Part shown: positions 11,210-23,965 of the stretch, one piece after another
Layout: each line of letters starts with the position of its first letter
How positions within the stretch are numbered: the stretch's first letter is position 1
Source: Hericium rajendrae
Taxonomy: Eukaryota > Basidiomycota > Agaricomycetes > Russulales > Hericiaceae
NCBI GenBank assembly: GCA_033439255.1
Contig: CM065881.1
Location: forward strand, 1,550,001 to 1,614,000
Direction of reading: 5' to 3'
Length of the DNA stretch: 64,000 bases
Made by a program: the position numbers and the translations under genes
The notes under the pieces: generated by a model
Told to the model about the DNA's origin: nothing
Databases searched by the model: none
The model's input: only the letters and a program-made list of their open reading frames with translations

Positions 11210-11990
11210 TCACTGCTCCTTTTTCTCGCTTTCTGTGGACTCTGCGACGCTCGCGGTCTCTGCCTGCTGCTGTCTCCCGAACTTCGCGATCTCGCGCGCT
11301 TCGACGCGTCGGGCGTACTCCTGCCCGGCCTGGTGCAAGAAGCACGTGTTAGCTAGCGAAGAGAGGAGCAGCGGCTCGCGTGCTCACCTGCAATGCCAAA
11401 ATTGCACCCAGGAGGATGATAATGATGGTGTTGCCTGCAGAGGCAATGCTCATCGCTTCGATCTGGTCGTCGCGCGTGTCAATGCCCTGGATTGGCGCGA
11501 CCACTGTCCGTAAAGCGGGTATGACGACGGCCGTGTAAACTGAGATACAGAAGATGAAGATGACTAGTTGCAAAATTGCATGAGCGGCACCGTGCTGACG
11601 AAAAGGGAGGTCGAACCTAGAGAGCCACCATCGAAAAACATCGCGCTCTCATCCCACTTGTGCACCTTGCCTATCAGCGCCAGCACCGTCACACCCATCA
11701 TGCCATGCAGCAATGCCTGCAATTATGATACAATCAACCAGACTACAATCGCGCGGAAAGAAGGACGTACTTTGATCGCTGGCGGTGCATTGAAAAAAGT
11801 CGTATAGAACTGGAAGCCATCTTGAACCGTCTCGTCGGAGAGCGTGACAAATAGCACGCGGTGGTCGACGTTGAAGCATGCGAACAGTACACCTGTGCAC
11901 AGCCCGTCAAGTATGGTCCCGTTGCGTAGCTCTGCACGTACCTAGAAAGAAACATACAGACGACAGCACGGCAGCCTGGCGAAAGCCCAT
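11210..11990 (-). CDS. SHR3: Shr3-type ER chaperone for amino-acid permeases
   Basis: Five exons, about 190 residues with four predicted membrane segments. Start MGFRQAAVLSSVCFFLG, then GVLFACFNVDHRVLF, the first two hydrophobic blocks; FYTTFFNAPPAIK matches the conserved Shr3 block before membrane segment two. Next ALLHGMMGVTVLALIGKVHK, FFDGGSL, then after an intron VIFIFCISVYTAVVIPALR, a close match to the Shr3 sequence around its last segments. The tail (AGQEYARRVEAREIAKF...) is charged and cytosolic. In yeast Shr3 sits in the ER membrane and lets amino-acid permeases fold and enter COPII vesicles. The gene ends only 97 bp before the SET gene start, so the SET promoter must be short or overlap this 3' end. 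Confidence 0.82.
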
Positions 11991-12409
11991 GATGGAGAGA
12001 AGGAGGACTGAACGCGTCCGGGAATGATCGAGTTCGCCCTGTACAACGCGTAACTTACATACGTTCCTTGGCGCTGCAATTTGAATTCACGTGCCAGCCA
12101 TGGCATTTCAATGAAGTATCTTCATGATCCCAAGTAAGAGTCTCTGATGCTATGAAGTTCCGAAGTCAAAGTTCATTTGGACAGCCTTATGCCGCACTTC
12201 TCGACATCGAACCAGCATCGAATTTGTACATAGTAGTAAACAGTGTCCGACGAAAAAGTGTACGTATAATGTAGCCATGAGTGATGCAAGGGGGTATACG
12301 ACTATGATGGCAATTAATCAGACAAACATAAATCGGCCAAAAAAAATGAGTACAGTATCCGTCGACACCGAACGCGGGCATAAACATGTTTGAGCAGTCA
12401 GACCCCTGA
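11991..12409. other. Intergenic Shr3 promoter / RhoGAP 3' flank
   Basis: 419 bp between two minus-strand genes. It holds the Shr3 promoter and the RhoGAP 3' untranslated region. No structured element noticed. Confidence 0.4.
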
Positions 12410-15400
12410 CTACCTTGTTGCGCGCGATGGCGAATGCGTTGGAGCAGATTCGCCTCCAGAACCAGAATGAGGGGGATGCGGGGATGCGGATGGACGTGGT
12501 GACACAGGCAGCCCCATCATACGACTGTGTCGTCGCGAAGCATTAGTCGATGTCGTGATGTTCAAGCCCCGAGAAGCTGCTACATTAGAGGCACGTGAGC
12601 GGATGGTGGACAAGCCGTCTGCCTCGGATATGTCGGCAATTGGACCCGCGTCGCTGGGTATTTCGTTATCAGTGGCATCCGTGCCGCTCTCTTCGTGCAC
12701 TGAGAAATCGTCGCTGTCTTCTAAACGGGCATCGTCTGGGGCTACGATTGTCAAGATTCCATATTAGCCGAATTGCTGGGCATGCAGACAGATAAGTAAT
12801 AAAAAAAACGAACCAGATAGCGACCGTCCAGATAAACCAAGTAACTGGTCAGCTGCAGCCTCTGAATACTGACGGCTGTTTCGACGACTGATGTCCGATG
12901 CGTGCTCAGTTGTCACCATCTCCCCACGGCTGCTCTCCTCATCGTGGAAGAATTCAGTGTCCGCATCTGCGTCGTCATCGATATGAAAGACTCCGTTGAA
13001 TTCTGCAAGCATGAGGCTCAGAACGCCAGCAGGAATGCCCAGCGTCGGGCTGAAGACAATGCCAACATTTCGCATGGTCATCTTGTTGAGGTTGGCATTG
13101 TCCACGATCTTGATAAGATGGGCCGTGAGAGCGCGCAGCAGACTATAATTAGCCAGCGGAAGGGCTGAGACGAGCCGGGTTAGCTCTTTCACTCTGTCCT
13201 TCTGGTCGACCAGATCTGTGGATGGGATAGTAAAATTGTTCTACCAAGCCTCGTGCCACTAGACGTACCTATAACTTTGAGGAAGCGCATGTGTAGATCA
13301 CGGGTTAGGATGCTCGACGGCAACTCGCGAAAGAAACTCTTCAGAAGTCCGGCAATCGCGTGAGGATCCCAATACTCGTCTGATGCCAGCAGATCAACAT
13401 CGCCCTCTACACGTAGGCGTCAGTACCTCGCTTGTGTACAGTCAATGAAAACATCACCATTGTTAAACCTGTCCTTGAGACTCTTGATGACAGCGGAGCT
13501 TCCACTTAGTCGATAGATACCCTCCTCTTGCTCTGCTTTCTTCCTTTCGAGATACTGGATACAACGAAATACAATGGCGGGAAGGCTTGCTATTTGGGCG
13601 ATCTCCAATGACTCGTCAATGCTGACACCGAAAACGTTGCGCGGGACATGGGGGACGGCTTGTGGTTTCTCTGCTATTGTCAAAACAGACCGTCAGCATG
13701 GACAAATGCAAAGGCGATAGAAATGACAGACCACCCGGGCGTCCAAAGTTCCAGAACATACGGGACTTCGCCTTCTCTCTGCGTTCACTTGCTGGGGCTT
13801 CTGGGGTGGCCTCTTTCGCACCGAATTTGTAGCCGGCTGGGATAGGAGTGCCATTCATGGGACCGGAAATCTTGACCTTTCCGTTCGCGTCTGGTCTGGG
13901 AGTACTCTGGCCTGCGTCCGGTGATGGTGCGCGATCTGGTGCGTGCGGAGTGCTTGGGGTGGACTTGACAGGATCGAGAGAAGGTTGGTAGTTATTTCGC
14001 GACGGATGTCTGTGCCGCGAACGTTCTGGTGAAGGCTGAGGAAGCCGCCCATGCCCACCTCGAGAATCTGCTAAATCGGGATAGTGTCCTAACTCGGAAT
14101 TGGCACGGGGGGCCGCTACCAGCAGATCTGCACCCGTCGCTTGCTCCAGCGGGGACGGGGTAGGAAGAGAGCTAGAGAGGGGAGGCTCAGATGCAGGGGC
14201 AGAAGCCGCGTGGCCTTTCTCGAGAAGCCGCTTGGCAGTTTGAGTATCAGAGAAGGAAGGAATCTGCCGGTCCATTGGAGAGTCATTGCCTTTCAGCGGA
14301 CTACCGTGGATCGAAGCCTCATCGAAATTTGGCGTGCTTTGGAAGAGCTTTGCATTGGCATGATCCTGAGACAGCTGTGAAATTGGGACCGCTGAACCAA
14401 CTGCGATGTCATCCTTGGACATCGCACGCCCAACTGGCTTGCGATCACGATGAATACCAGCGATATCGACAGGAGCATTAGAACTGGTGCTTGAGCGTGG
14501 AGCACCAGCGGCAACGCCGGGATTGATAGACGTGTTGACAGAAGGTTGAGGCTGGCCTGCACTGTTGGACGGTACAGGTTCATCGTTGTACGATCCTGTG
14601 ACATATCGGACGAGGATGTCCACCCATTGATCCCGCTCTTCGTCACTTTCCGCGCAAAGAACGTGTCGATGAGATGAAACGGCACCCTTCCTTGGTTCAA
14701 TGACAAGGAAAGCATGCCTATACTCATTCTCTTCGTCGGACTCTCGCCTGTCCACTGGCTTCTGTTGCCTTCCTATCTGCGCACCAGTAATGGGTATTGA
14801 GCCCAGGTGAGTACCACCACGCTAGAACGCATTGGCAATTAACGTGAAGCACATGGCAGAGTAAATTGCGTCACTTACGCTTTCGTAATACTCCAGCACA
14901 GGGCCTTGAACTACGAAAAATCTTGTCTTCCAACCACCAAAGTTCTTCCCACGTTTAGTCAGGTAACCTTCCTTGTACCCTTCGCGCGAGACTGGCTTAT
15001 TTGTCTCTTTTAAGACGTCTGAGGTCAAGAATGCGACGATTTCATCGTTATTCTTGATTGGAAGGTTGACCACTGCCTGGAGATACTGCTCCATGATGGC
15101 CTGAGAACAAAGCACATAGTTAGCGACACATATGCACACTTGTGATCCCAACTTACTTTGCGCTGGTCCACTCTAGAGGGTGCATGGTCTTTCCATAACT
15201 TTCCGTCAGGTAGGTTAACCATTTTCTTCCCCACAGTCTTTCCAACTCGTGCCCTGATCCGCTGGTCCAACCCCAACACGTCGCCATACGTCTTTTCAAT
15301 GGTCCAAGGCTCCTTCCCGCTACCTGCGTTCACGAACACCGTGAATGATAAGACATCCTTCCCTCGATCATTGGGTCGAATAGTCGAGTTTGTCACTGTG

Positions 15401-17031
15401 ATACGCGTCCGAGGGAGATCGTGCGGCAGCAGAGGTAGTGCGCGAAATTTCGCGTTGCTGCTCTGCGACGGCATGATCGAGCTGATCGCCGATAACACTG
15501 ACGTGTGTTTATCGATCTTTAGGTGAGGGCTACTAAGACCCGTCGAGCTTGCTCTCTCAGTGTAAGCAACCGAATTATCATCTGAAAGCGTGGTCGATGA
15601 CGCGTGCTGTGCGAATCCAGGATGCAAAGACGACGGAATGGATGGAGACTGTGAAGTCTGTTGGATTGATGGGACACGCTGTGACTCTGGGGGTACGGCG
15701 GGGTTGGTGGAGCTTAGATGGGATGGAGGAAGGGGAAAATCTTCCACAGAAGCTCCCCGATGTCTGCCGGTGTTCTCCTCTAAAGAAGGTTTGCCTTCTA
15801 TATCGGCGGGACTTGAAGATACAGCGCTTCTCTCTAAAACCGACTCATAGAAACTACTATCTTCATCTTCCATATCCAGGAACTCGCCGTCAGATAATTC
15901 CTTGCGAATGGACGACTTGTCTATGGATTGATTAGGTGCAAGGGATGAGGATGGCGATTCAGCCCGGCTCTGATCACTGCTGGGAATACGCTCCGCCATT
16001 CTTGGACTGGGCAGAGGGAATTCTTCCGTGACAGAGATGAACCGCTTTGCTTCATCTGAGAGGGATAGGGCCGACTCCCGAGAAGTCATCTGCGCGCGGA
16101 TGTCGAGGGTAAGACTCGTGTTGCTAGAGACATGTTCAACTGATGCCATGGAGGGATGCTCCTGCGGCGAAATACCAACAGGTGATACAGATGCGCTTGG
16201 AGACATAGAGTCCGCTTGGTTGTTAATCGTCGGGATGTGAATGGGATGAACGTCGTCGGAAGACTCCGCATGTAATCTAGGATTTAAACTGTGTGTTCGG
16301 GATGGTCCCTGCAAGGTCAGAGGTATAGAAGGATGGTCATGTACGCTGGGCTCTGAAGGGTGTTCTGGAGTTGAAGATGGCTGGTGTGGTTGCGTTTCAG
16401 AAATGGTGACAAGGGGAGGAGCAGATCGCTGGTGACCAACGAATTCGACCGGCTCGGTAACAGAGCCTTGCATCATTTCTTAGAGTACGTATACAGAAAG
16501 TTTCCAGGGAAGATCAGTCAGCAGTTAACGGGAAATAGTGAAACACTCACTCGGATCATTTGATGAACGTGGCTTCGTCGTTGTCCTTGAACTTGAAGAA
16601 GCTTGCGACCTCTCGGGAGGGCGGAGGCCAGAGTTCAACGCGGGTTGCCTCGAGGCTTTCTCTTTCTCCCTGAGATTCCTGATTATCGCTTCCGTACTGT
16701 GACCTAGCTCCTGGAGTTTAGCCTTGTAGGCATCCCTCTCCCCTCTGACCCTTTCCAAATCCTTCGAGCTCTGACTATATGCAGCACGGGCTTTTTCCAA
16801 TAGTTTCCACAACTGTGCGTTCTGGCTTGACAGAACATTACGTTCTGACACAGATTGTTCCAGAGCAGCAACGGCAGGATTTGGTGAGTTGGCATGCGCT
16901 GCGAGTGCCGAGTCGACAGTGATGGGCGTCGTGGATTGATGCACAGATGACGAAGGTGTCGGCTTAGGTGTTAAAGAGGGAAGTGAGGGATCATGCCCTC
17001 GTCTTGGAGGTGTAGCCAAAAGGCCATTCAT
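12410..17031 (-). CDS. Bem3-like PX-PH-RhoGAP protein
   Basis: Large gene of about 1,400 residues. Order of domains: N-terminal coiled coil (about residues 70-130, NAQLWKLLEKARAAYSQ...); long Ser/Pro-rich linker; PX domain (about 520-640, RITVTNSTIRPNDRGKDVL, then KTVGKKMVNLPDGKLW); PH domain (about 660-780, KEGYLTKRGKNFGGWKTRFF, VLEYYES, then RHVLCAESDEERDQWVDIL); a disordered linker of about 280 residues; RhoGAP domain (about 1,060-1,250) with VFGVSIDESLEIAQI, the arginine finger in EEGIYRLSGSSAVIKSLK, and NLNKMTMRNVGIVFSPTLGI. This architecture is that of Bem3 and its relatives, which switch off Cdc42 at sites of polarised growth; PX and PH domains bind phosphoinositides. Start at 17031 (MNGLLATPPRRG) follows an in-frame upstream stretch that looks noncoding. 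The last exon (12410-12754) is acidic then Ser/Pro-rich. Confidence 0.88.
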
Positions 17032-18211
17032 GACCGCTGTCGTCAGATTAGATGTTGCTCTATCTAGGGCAACACGCGTGAGATAGGACGACAGGAAAAG
17101 AATAGCAAAGCGCGTGCAGAACCAGACAACTGTAATATAGAGAAGGAGCTTACAGAGATCAATAGTGGCATGAAAGAGCCAAAGGCCACCGAATCGGAGC
17201 AAGTGCCGAGGCCAAAAGACGTCTTTGGATTTCGGGTTACAGTATCAGAAACACACCCACCAGAACGAAAATGATGCTCACTAGCAGTAAGCACTGGAAC
17301 AGCGGTCGCTCGGCGAAGTAGAGAGGAAGTGGGATGATGGGAAGAAGGAAGGAGGAACGCTTTCAAGGCTCTAATAGCTGCAGCTCCAAGCGTTGCTACT
17401 CGCCTTCCAAAATGCCTAGTAATTATGTAACACATTCTCACTCGCCGCTCGGCGCTTCGTTTTCGTTCTCCTCGCTTTGAACCGGCATGCGTGGTACTCT
17501 CTCACTGAGTCTCTCGATCTGATGATGTTCTCTAGGGTTGCTTTGTCCTAAGTATTGTGATCGTTGCCTTCGAGTTTGAACCTTGACCTCAACTCTTGGC
17601 ATCGCCATCAGCTGGCCTGTCGTATGTTTGCTTGCATATGAATCTATGATGATCACTACTCCTACTCCGTTTGGGATCTGCGCTTTGTGCAGTAAGTATG
17701 CCATGTATTTGCTTGCCTCATTCTGCACTGTGCAGGCAGTTCCATCTGCTGTGTTTATGGGCGATTGTTGTCTATTTTCCTGTTTTTAGAGTTGCGCCAA
17801 TTGTCTCGCGCTGCTATGTAAATGATGACGTAAGACCGTATCACAGCAATCAGTACATCTGCTGTAGCTCGGTACTACTTAAGTACTTAGCGCTTAGTAG
17901 CTGTGTAACTTCAGCCTGTGCTGGGCTTGCATATTCTGAGTGGCTGCGTTAGAGATTTATTCGTACGACGCTGTCCCTGCGACTTCTTATCTTGTTTCTA
18001 CTCGAATTTTGCGTCTATCCTATCAGTTCAACATCACAGTGCCATATCATAAGGTAGCATATCGTAACTTACCACGAACAGGTGAGCATTCCTCCGTTCT
18101 GAGAAGCCTCTTTCACTCGGTCAAGCATCTATTGAGAATCTCGTAGAAGTCTTCCAGTGGATTGCTTCTCAGGACTCAAAAGGCCTGGGCTTTGCACACA
18201 GGTGGATTGCC
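17032..18211. other. 1.2 kb divergent intergenic region
   Basis: Lies between the RhoGAP gene (minus) and the serine dehydratase gene (plus). Short open frames only, none recognised. It should hold both promoters. A small unrecognised exon at 17,040-17,440 on the minus strand is possible, since the frame is open there, but nothing conserved was seen. Confidence 0.4.
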
Positions 18212-21200
18212 ATGCTGCCTTCTTGCATTCGTGGCATTTCCAGTCCTGGACGCTGGTCACGTCTTCCGCTATTTTCCCGACCAGTGATTCATGCCCGTGG
18301 ACTCTCAGCCACGCATTGCAAGAGGAGCGAGATGACTGCCCTGAAATCGTTTGAAAATGAGGATAGGGATCGGAGCAGTTCAGAGGGTCCCGTCGACAAG
18401 CCAGAACATGCAGTCATTTCGACGTTTGATCTCTTCAGTATAGGCGGTGCGAGCCTTATCGTCTTCAGTCATAGCCTTATGCTAATGCTTCAAACCGGTC
18501 ATTGTAGTGGGTCCAAGTAGTTCACACACAGTCGGGCCTATGCGTGCAGGAAAGATCTTCATTAATGACCTTGAAGAGCTGCAACTTCTTGAAAAGGTGA
18601 TGTTGAATATAATGGTTTGAAATCCTGTATCTAACATCGAGATAGGTCAAAACCCTCAAAATTACACTGTAAGCCATCCTCTCAGTGTCACGTCAGCGAA
18701 TAACCTTGAGAATGAATGATGTGTTATTGTAGATATGGATCTCTGGCCGCTACCGGTATGTGAAGGTGTTCCTGCCCGTGTCTCCAGCTGATAATCATAC
18801 CTGATTATAGGTAAGGGGTGCGTGCTCATGCTTTTACTGTCTGTACCAATCCTAAATTAACTTCCGTCCGTACAGCCATCACACACCTCAAGCAATCCTA
18901 CTCGGGTTGGAAGGTACGTTCATTTACAGATATAGGTTGCAAATTTTGCATCTGTTGTCGATCGATTAGGTTCCGATCCGGAGACCATAGACACTGGAAC
19001 TATCCCGTCTCGGTACGCTACTATCGTCAAAGACAAGACACTTTTCTTAGGTGCAAAGCATAAAATCACGTATGACATGGACCGCGACATGTTATGGCGT
19101 TGGGATCAGGTCTTGAAAACCCACCCAAATGGTATACGATTCTCTTGTTTCGATGAGGACGGGAATTTGCTCGCAACCAACGAGTACTTCAGGTGAGTAA
19201 CTATGCATATCCCTTGCTGGTAATAAACATCTCTCAATGCTTGAACTTACAGCGTTGGGGGCGGATTTGTGGTAAATGACAAGACCAAAGGTAGATCTTA
19301 CCTCACGCCCATCTGTCTTTCGTGCGTATCATGACCAAAACACAGTCGACGAGAACCTATTTTACAAGGGCGTCGACAAGAAGAGCGTCCATGGTGCCAG
19401 ATTGCACCAGTCTCACAGCCTGGCCGAACCCAATGAAGAACGAGAGTCGAATTCGCAGGACGACGAGCATCCACCTTATCCGTTCACGTCGGGAGACAGT
19501 CTCCTGAATTTGACTCGCAAGCATAACGTGTGTCAGTCTCATCTCAGTAGCTGAGGTTGACCTAACGTTCCTTTACATGGTACAGATGACGATTTCCCAG
19601 ATCGTCTATGACAACGAGCGTTTTTTTGGTTTGACAGATGATCAGATACATATCAAGGTAAATAGTGGACAGGTCCAGCTTAAATACACTGCTGACGTTC
19701 ATGTTTTCTGTCTAGTTGATGCGTATCTGGCGTGTTATGGACGACTGCATTCGTACTGGTGTTGCAACCACAGAGACAACGTTACCCGGTCGACTGGGTC
19801 TGCGCCGTCGCGCCCCGATGCTCTATCGGCGTCTTATGCGAGGGTCTGTTGGTGTCGTTCAGTCCATATTGTTCAATTAACAGATGCCTGCGTTAGTTTT
19901 TACCCAGGCGTTGCTGGACCTCATCTGTCAGCAGTTGGTGATGGCTCTAAGTCCTATGGGTCAATTGAGGCCCCTGAATCCGAGAAGAATACCAGTAGTG
20001 GGCAAACATCCATCCAAGGACAGACGTCTTTGAACGGACGGAGACTTGCGCGTGCAACGAGGGTGGTAGGATCGTTAGACCACCCGGTACTACCAGAGCC
20101 ACCCGTATGCATCCTTTTATTCCCTCGTTGTCTACTCTGCTAGATTCTTACTTCATTTACAGCGTAAAACTATGATCCCCGCAGTTGATTTTCTCTCCTG
20201 CTATGCAATCGCCGTCAATGAGGTCAATGCGAGCGGAGGTCGTATCGTCACTTCACCCACCAATGGCGCTGCTGGCGTCATTCCCGCTGTATTGAAGTAT
20301 ATCGTTGAGGCGAGTGCCTGAGATTTCTTCCAATTTCCGCACTTGAGCAGTCCGATTTTTAGTTCGTGAGCGACGATCCAGAAAAGTCTGTGAAGACTTT
20401 CCTTTTAACGGCCTCAGTAAGTATCATGTGTTATTAGTTCAAATTTTCGATAACACAGATTATCGCAGGCCATTGGGATGCTGTTCAAACGTGGTAGCAC
20501 CATCTCGGCTGCGGAAGGCGGGTGTCAGGCTGAAGTTGGCGGTAATAATATTTTACGCAATCGAGATAAGTGCTGACAGGTTGTCACAGTTGCTTGTTCA
20601 ATGGCTAGCGCCGGATTTGCAGCTTGCATGGGAGGTTTGTCTATGATATACCTTTACTACATGTGACTCACCGTTACTCTATAGCATCACCAGAAACCGT
20701 TCTCCAGGCTGCAGAAATTGGAATAGGCATGGCATTCCAGGATTTTCATCTCCCTCACTAACTTCCATGATTTTTTCCCCAAAGAACACAATCTTGGCTT
20801 GACTTGCGATCCTATAGATGGATTGGTGCAAGTGCCTTGCATCGTAAGTGTGACGACATATAGTAATCATTAAATGATATTGACATCATGCTTATTCCAG
20901 GAACGCAACAGTCTCGGTGGTCAGTGAATGCACTTATGCTGCGCAGGCTAGGGTACTAAAACTGGCTGGCACCCATCTACAGCTGTGAAAGCTGTCACCG
21001 CAGCTCAGCTATCCATGGCTGCGGATGGTGTATACAGTGTCACCTTGGACGAAGCTATCGAAGCAATGCGGCTCACGGCAGCAGACATGAGTGTAAAGTA
21101 CAAAGAAACGAGTCTTTCGGTACGTGATCATCCTGTCTACTAATGTCTTATTTATTGATGTGCACTTTAGGGCCTAGCTGTAAGTATTGTCTTATCGTAA

Positions 21201-21269
21201 CGACATGTTCGTTCGCTCAACCTTCCGCAGACCACCGTTCGCATTCCACTCACAGTTCCTGCCTGTTAA
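18212..21269 (+). CDS. L-serine dehydratase, bacterial-type iron-sulfur form
   Basis: About 540 residues in many small exons. Converts L-serine to pyruvate and ammonia with a [4Fe-4S] cluster rather than PLP. Beta domain: [20 protein letters not shown] assembled across an intron, then [20 protein letters not shown]. Alpha domain: [40 protein letters not shown], then the three cluster cysteines in [26 protein letters not shown] and its second Cys followed by [16 protein letters not shown]-terminus: [33 protein letters not shown], ending in the conserved terminal Cys. Start at 18212 adds an Arg-rich leader that could target mitochondria; ATG at 18332 is the alternative. Two oddities: a 9-nt microexon at 21171-21179 and an apparent GC-AG intron at 20727-20784. 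Single-chain SdaA-like enzymes are mostly bacterial but also occur in fungi. Confidence 0.9.
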
Positions 21270-21483
21270 CCGCTGCCGACGGTATTCCGATTTTCCGACA
21301 TCTACTCGTGCTTGGGTCACTTGCTTTCGCATTGTAAATTGGACATTCTGGATCTTAAGAGTATCTTTCGAGTCGCCGGGTTCCGCTAAACATCCCTCCT
21401 CGGAATTGAGAAACATATACACAGCTAGACTAAAGACTATGCATGGATAATGATACTATGGCTTTGCGGTAATGGTCGGCCAT

Positions 21484-23257
21484 TTAAGCAAACATTTTCT
21501 GTTCTTGCAACCATTTTACTGACGCTTCGATATCAGCCTCTATATCATAATGCCAGATATCTTCCCACAAATCCTGTAAATCGGCCTGTCGCTCTCTAAG
21601 ACTGGGTCCTGATGGTCCGTGTCCCTCATATACATCCCCAAAATGTTTGCTTTGTTGCAGCACGGAGTTCGCTCGGGGCGCCCGGATGCGATCGTATGCT
21701 CCAAGTACGGCCTTCACAGGTATAAGAGTGGGGGAAGATTAGGTCCTGCGGGGACACGTACCTCTAGATTAGATGCATTCGCCTGCGGATGGGCCAACAG
21801 GCGTGTAATCACGTATGAATCTTCAATACCTTGTCCTGCGCCTGCGCCAAGATGAGGTAGCATGGCATGTGCCTGTTTGGAATATTAGTTGCTTCCAAAT
21901 AATCTGTTCAGTTCGGTCCGCGGACTGACCGCGTCTCCGATCAATGCAACCCTGCCTTTCACGAACGAAGGGAGGGGGGGGTACAATCCGTGTAAGGACC
22001 ATTTCGTTGGGTTCTCTATAAATTGGAGAACCATTCGCGCATCGTCGCCCCAGTCGCTGAATTGGCTCAACAGTTCATCCTTGGACGCTGGAACAACCCA
22101 AGGCTCCTCTAGAGGAAAAGATATGTGTCCCATCGGCCAGCTGAAGTCCGTTACGAAAGCTACGACGTTTAGCTGGGAGTTGAGCGATCTAAGTGAATAT
22201 ACCGCAGAGCTAAAAGCACAAGAGTTCTTACAATTTGCTGCTTTCGAATCGGGAAGGTAATGATGTGCTAGAAAAACCCCGAAGGATATAGACAGTCAGA
22301 TCGAACCACGAGGAAGCATACATACCCTCGAATCTCCCATCCAGCAAATTGGCGTGGGTGTGAGTTGTGTCTTGACGCCAGCTCTCACGAGTTCCTCGAT
22401 GCTGACAAGGCCACGGTAAGCAACGGTGTTTGTGAATGTCGGCACATAAGGAGTGGATGATCCGTAGACGACGAAATTGCGGACGGAACTCTTAATACCA
22501 TCAGCACCTATAACAAGGTCCGTCTCGTGCGTTGTGCCATCCGAGAAATGCAGGACAATAGGTGACCGCTCGGAAGCCGAGACAGAGATATCCGTGCAAC
22601 GTTTGTTGAAGTGTGTAGGAGTGACTCGAGGGTCAATAAATTTGACTAGTGCATCAAGGAAAGAGGCCCTGAGAAGCATCGTGATCAATCATCCGCGTGC
22701 CTCTCCTGCGTGTGCTGAAACGTACCGATGTATTCCTAGCCCAAGGTCGTCTTTATGTGCAGGATACTAGATGTGGCCAAACAGCATGAGTACGCACACC
22801 TCAGAGGCGAGAAAAAGTCTACATTGTATACGGTAGCATGACCATTAGTGCCAAGTTGAAATTTGAAAGAGCGGACAGCGGGCGGGTCTTCAGATGAAAA
22901 CGCGGCTACGTCTTCCAATAAACCAAGATATCGCAAAACACGAACAGCATTAGGGCCTGTTCATAGAGGATAATTGAGCTTTACACGACTAGGTTGGCAT
23001 GCTTCAAGTTCAATACCAATGCCAACGCCTGCTCCAACTTCTCCATACTTCGACTGTGATTATTGTATGTAAGCACGGATGCAAAGTGAATGGGAAGATA
23101 TATGAGGAGGTAGCCGTACCGCTGCTTCAAATATCTCAACCTGAAGACCAGCTCGAACGAGGCCAATAGCACCGACAAGGCCACAGATTCCGCCTCCTAC
23201 GATAGCGACGCGGAAATCTTTCCGCAGTCCACTATGTGCAGGGGAAACTTCAACCAT
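21484..23257 (-). CDS. FAD-dependent monooxygenase, salicylate hydroxylase-like
   Basis: About 430 residues, class A flavoprotein aromatic hydroxylase. Start MVEVSPAHSGLRKDFRVAIV; Rossmann GxGxxG motif is VAIVGGGICGLVGAIGL, followed by LQVEIFEAA and, after an intron, SKYGEVGAGVGI then GPNAVRVLRYLGLL. Second signature DG: THETDLVIGADGIKSSVRNF. Third FAD motif GD: VKGRVALIGDA, continued after an intron by AHAMLPHLGAGAGQGIED. C-terminal part has NSVLQQSKHFGDVYEGHGP. All three flavin motifs are intact. Salicylate 1-hydroxylase-type enzymes decarboxylate and hydroxylate aromatic acids; the substrate cannot be told from sequence. It is convergent with the serine dehydratase (215 bp apart) and divergent from the PQ-loop gene. 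Confidence 0.88.
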
Positions 23258-23965
23258 GACGAGTGGCTAGATTGCGACAGGGATGAGCTGGCTGAAGAGA
23301 CCTAGTGGGGGATTTCGGTGAAGCTCAAGACTCTGGAGCGCAGCTTCATATCTTCATATATGGATAATATGGTGCAACAGCTGCAGAATCACGAGACAGA
23401 ACCGCAGACCATCACGGCATGGACAGGATTTCCAGGGAACTTCACATGTCTAAAAAAAACCATGTGAACGACAGGACGTACATAGATAGCTAGTGAAACA
23501 GATTTAGCGTCGTTTACTGCCATTGAATTGTAGTCATCATGGACTTCCTTGTTCATGAGCTGACAGACTTGATCGCTTCATCAGAGAGACGGACTGTCAA
23601 ATATTTCTTTATTGGAGAGCGGCGTAGTATACATTATTGTCACCAAGAACGCTAGCTCGGGCTGGCCGTCGCTGGCCGTCTGGTAAAGCCGGCGGTGCGC
23701 CGGAGCGGCGCGCGGGGCTGCACAGAAGAACACGGGACGGGCCGCTCGACGCGCCGACTTCCGCAGTGATACAACGCAGCAGGCGCGCGCTCTTTCGCCT
23801 GTACGCAACGTCGTCGCTGTTCGCTGGGGACTGGGTCAAGCTCCTCGTGGCTCTCACATAACCTCGTCCGTGGATGCTCAAACGGTACATCTAGTACACT
23901 CATTGACATCAATCCACTGGTGCTGTCGAGCCTTGTTGCGCCGGGCGACTTGAAAACTACATTAA
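23258..23965. other. Divergent intergenic region FAD monooxygenase / PQ-loop gene
   Basis: 708 bp between two start codons. The middle part (about 23,640-23,870) is GC-rich and gives short spurious frames. No gene recognised. Confidence 0.4.
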
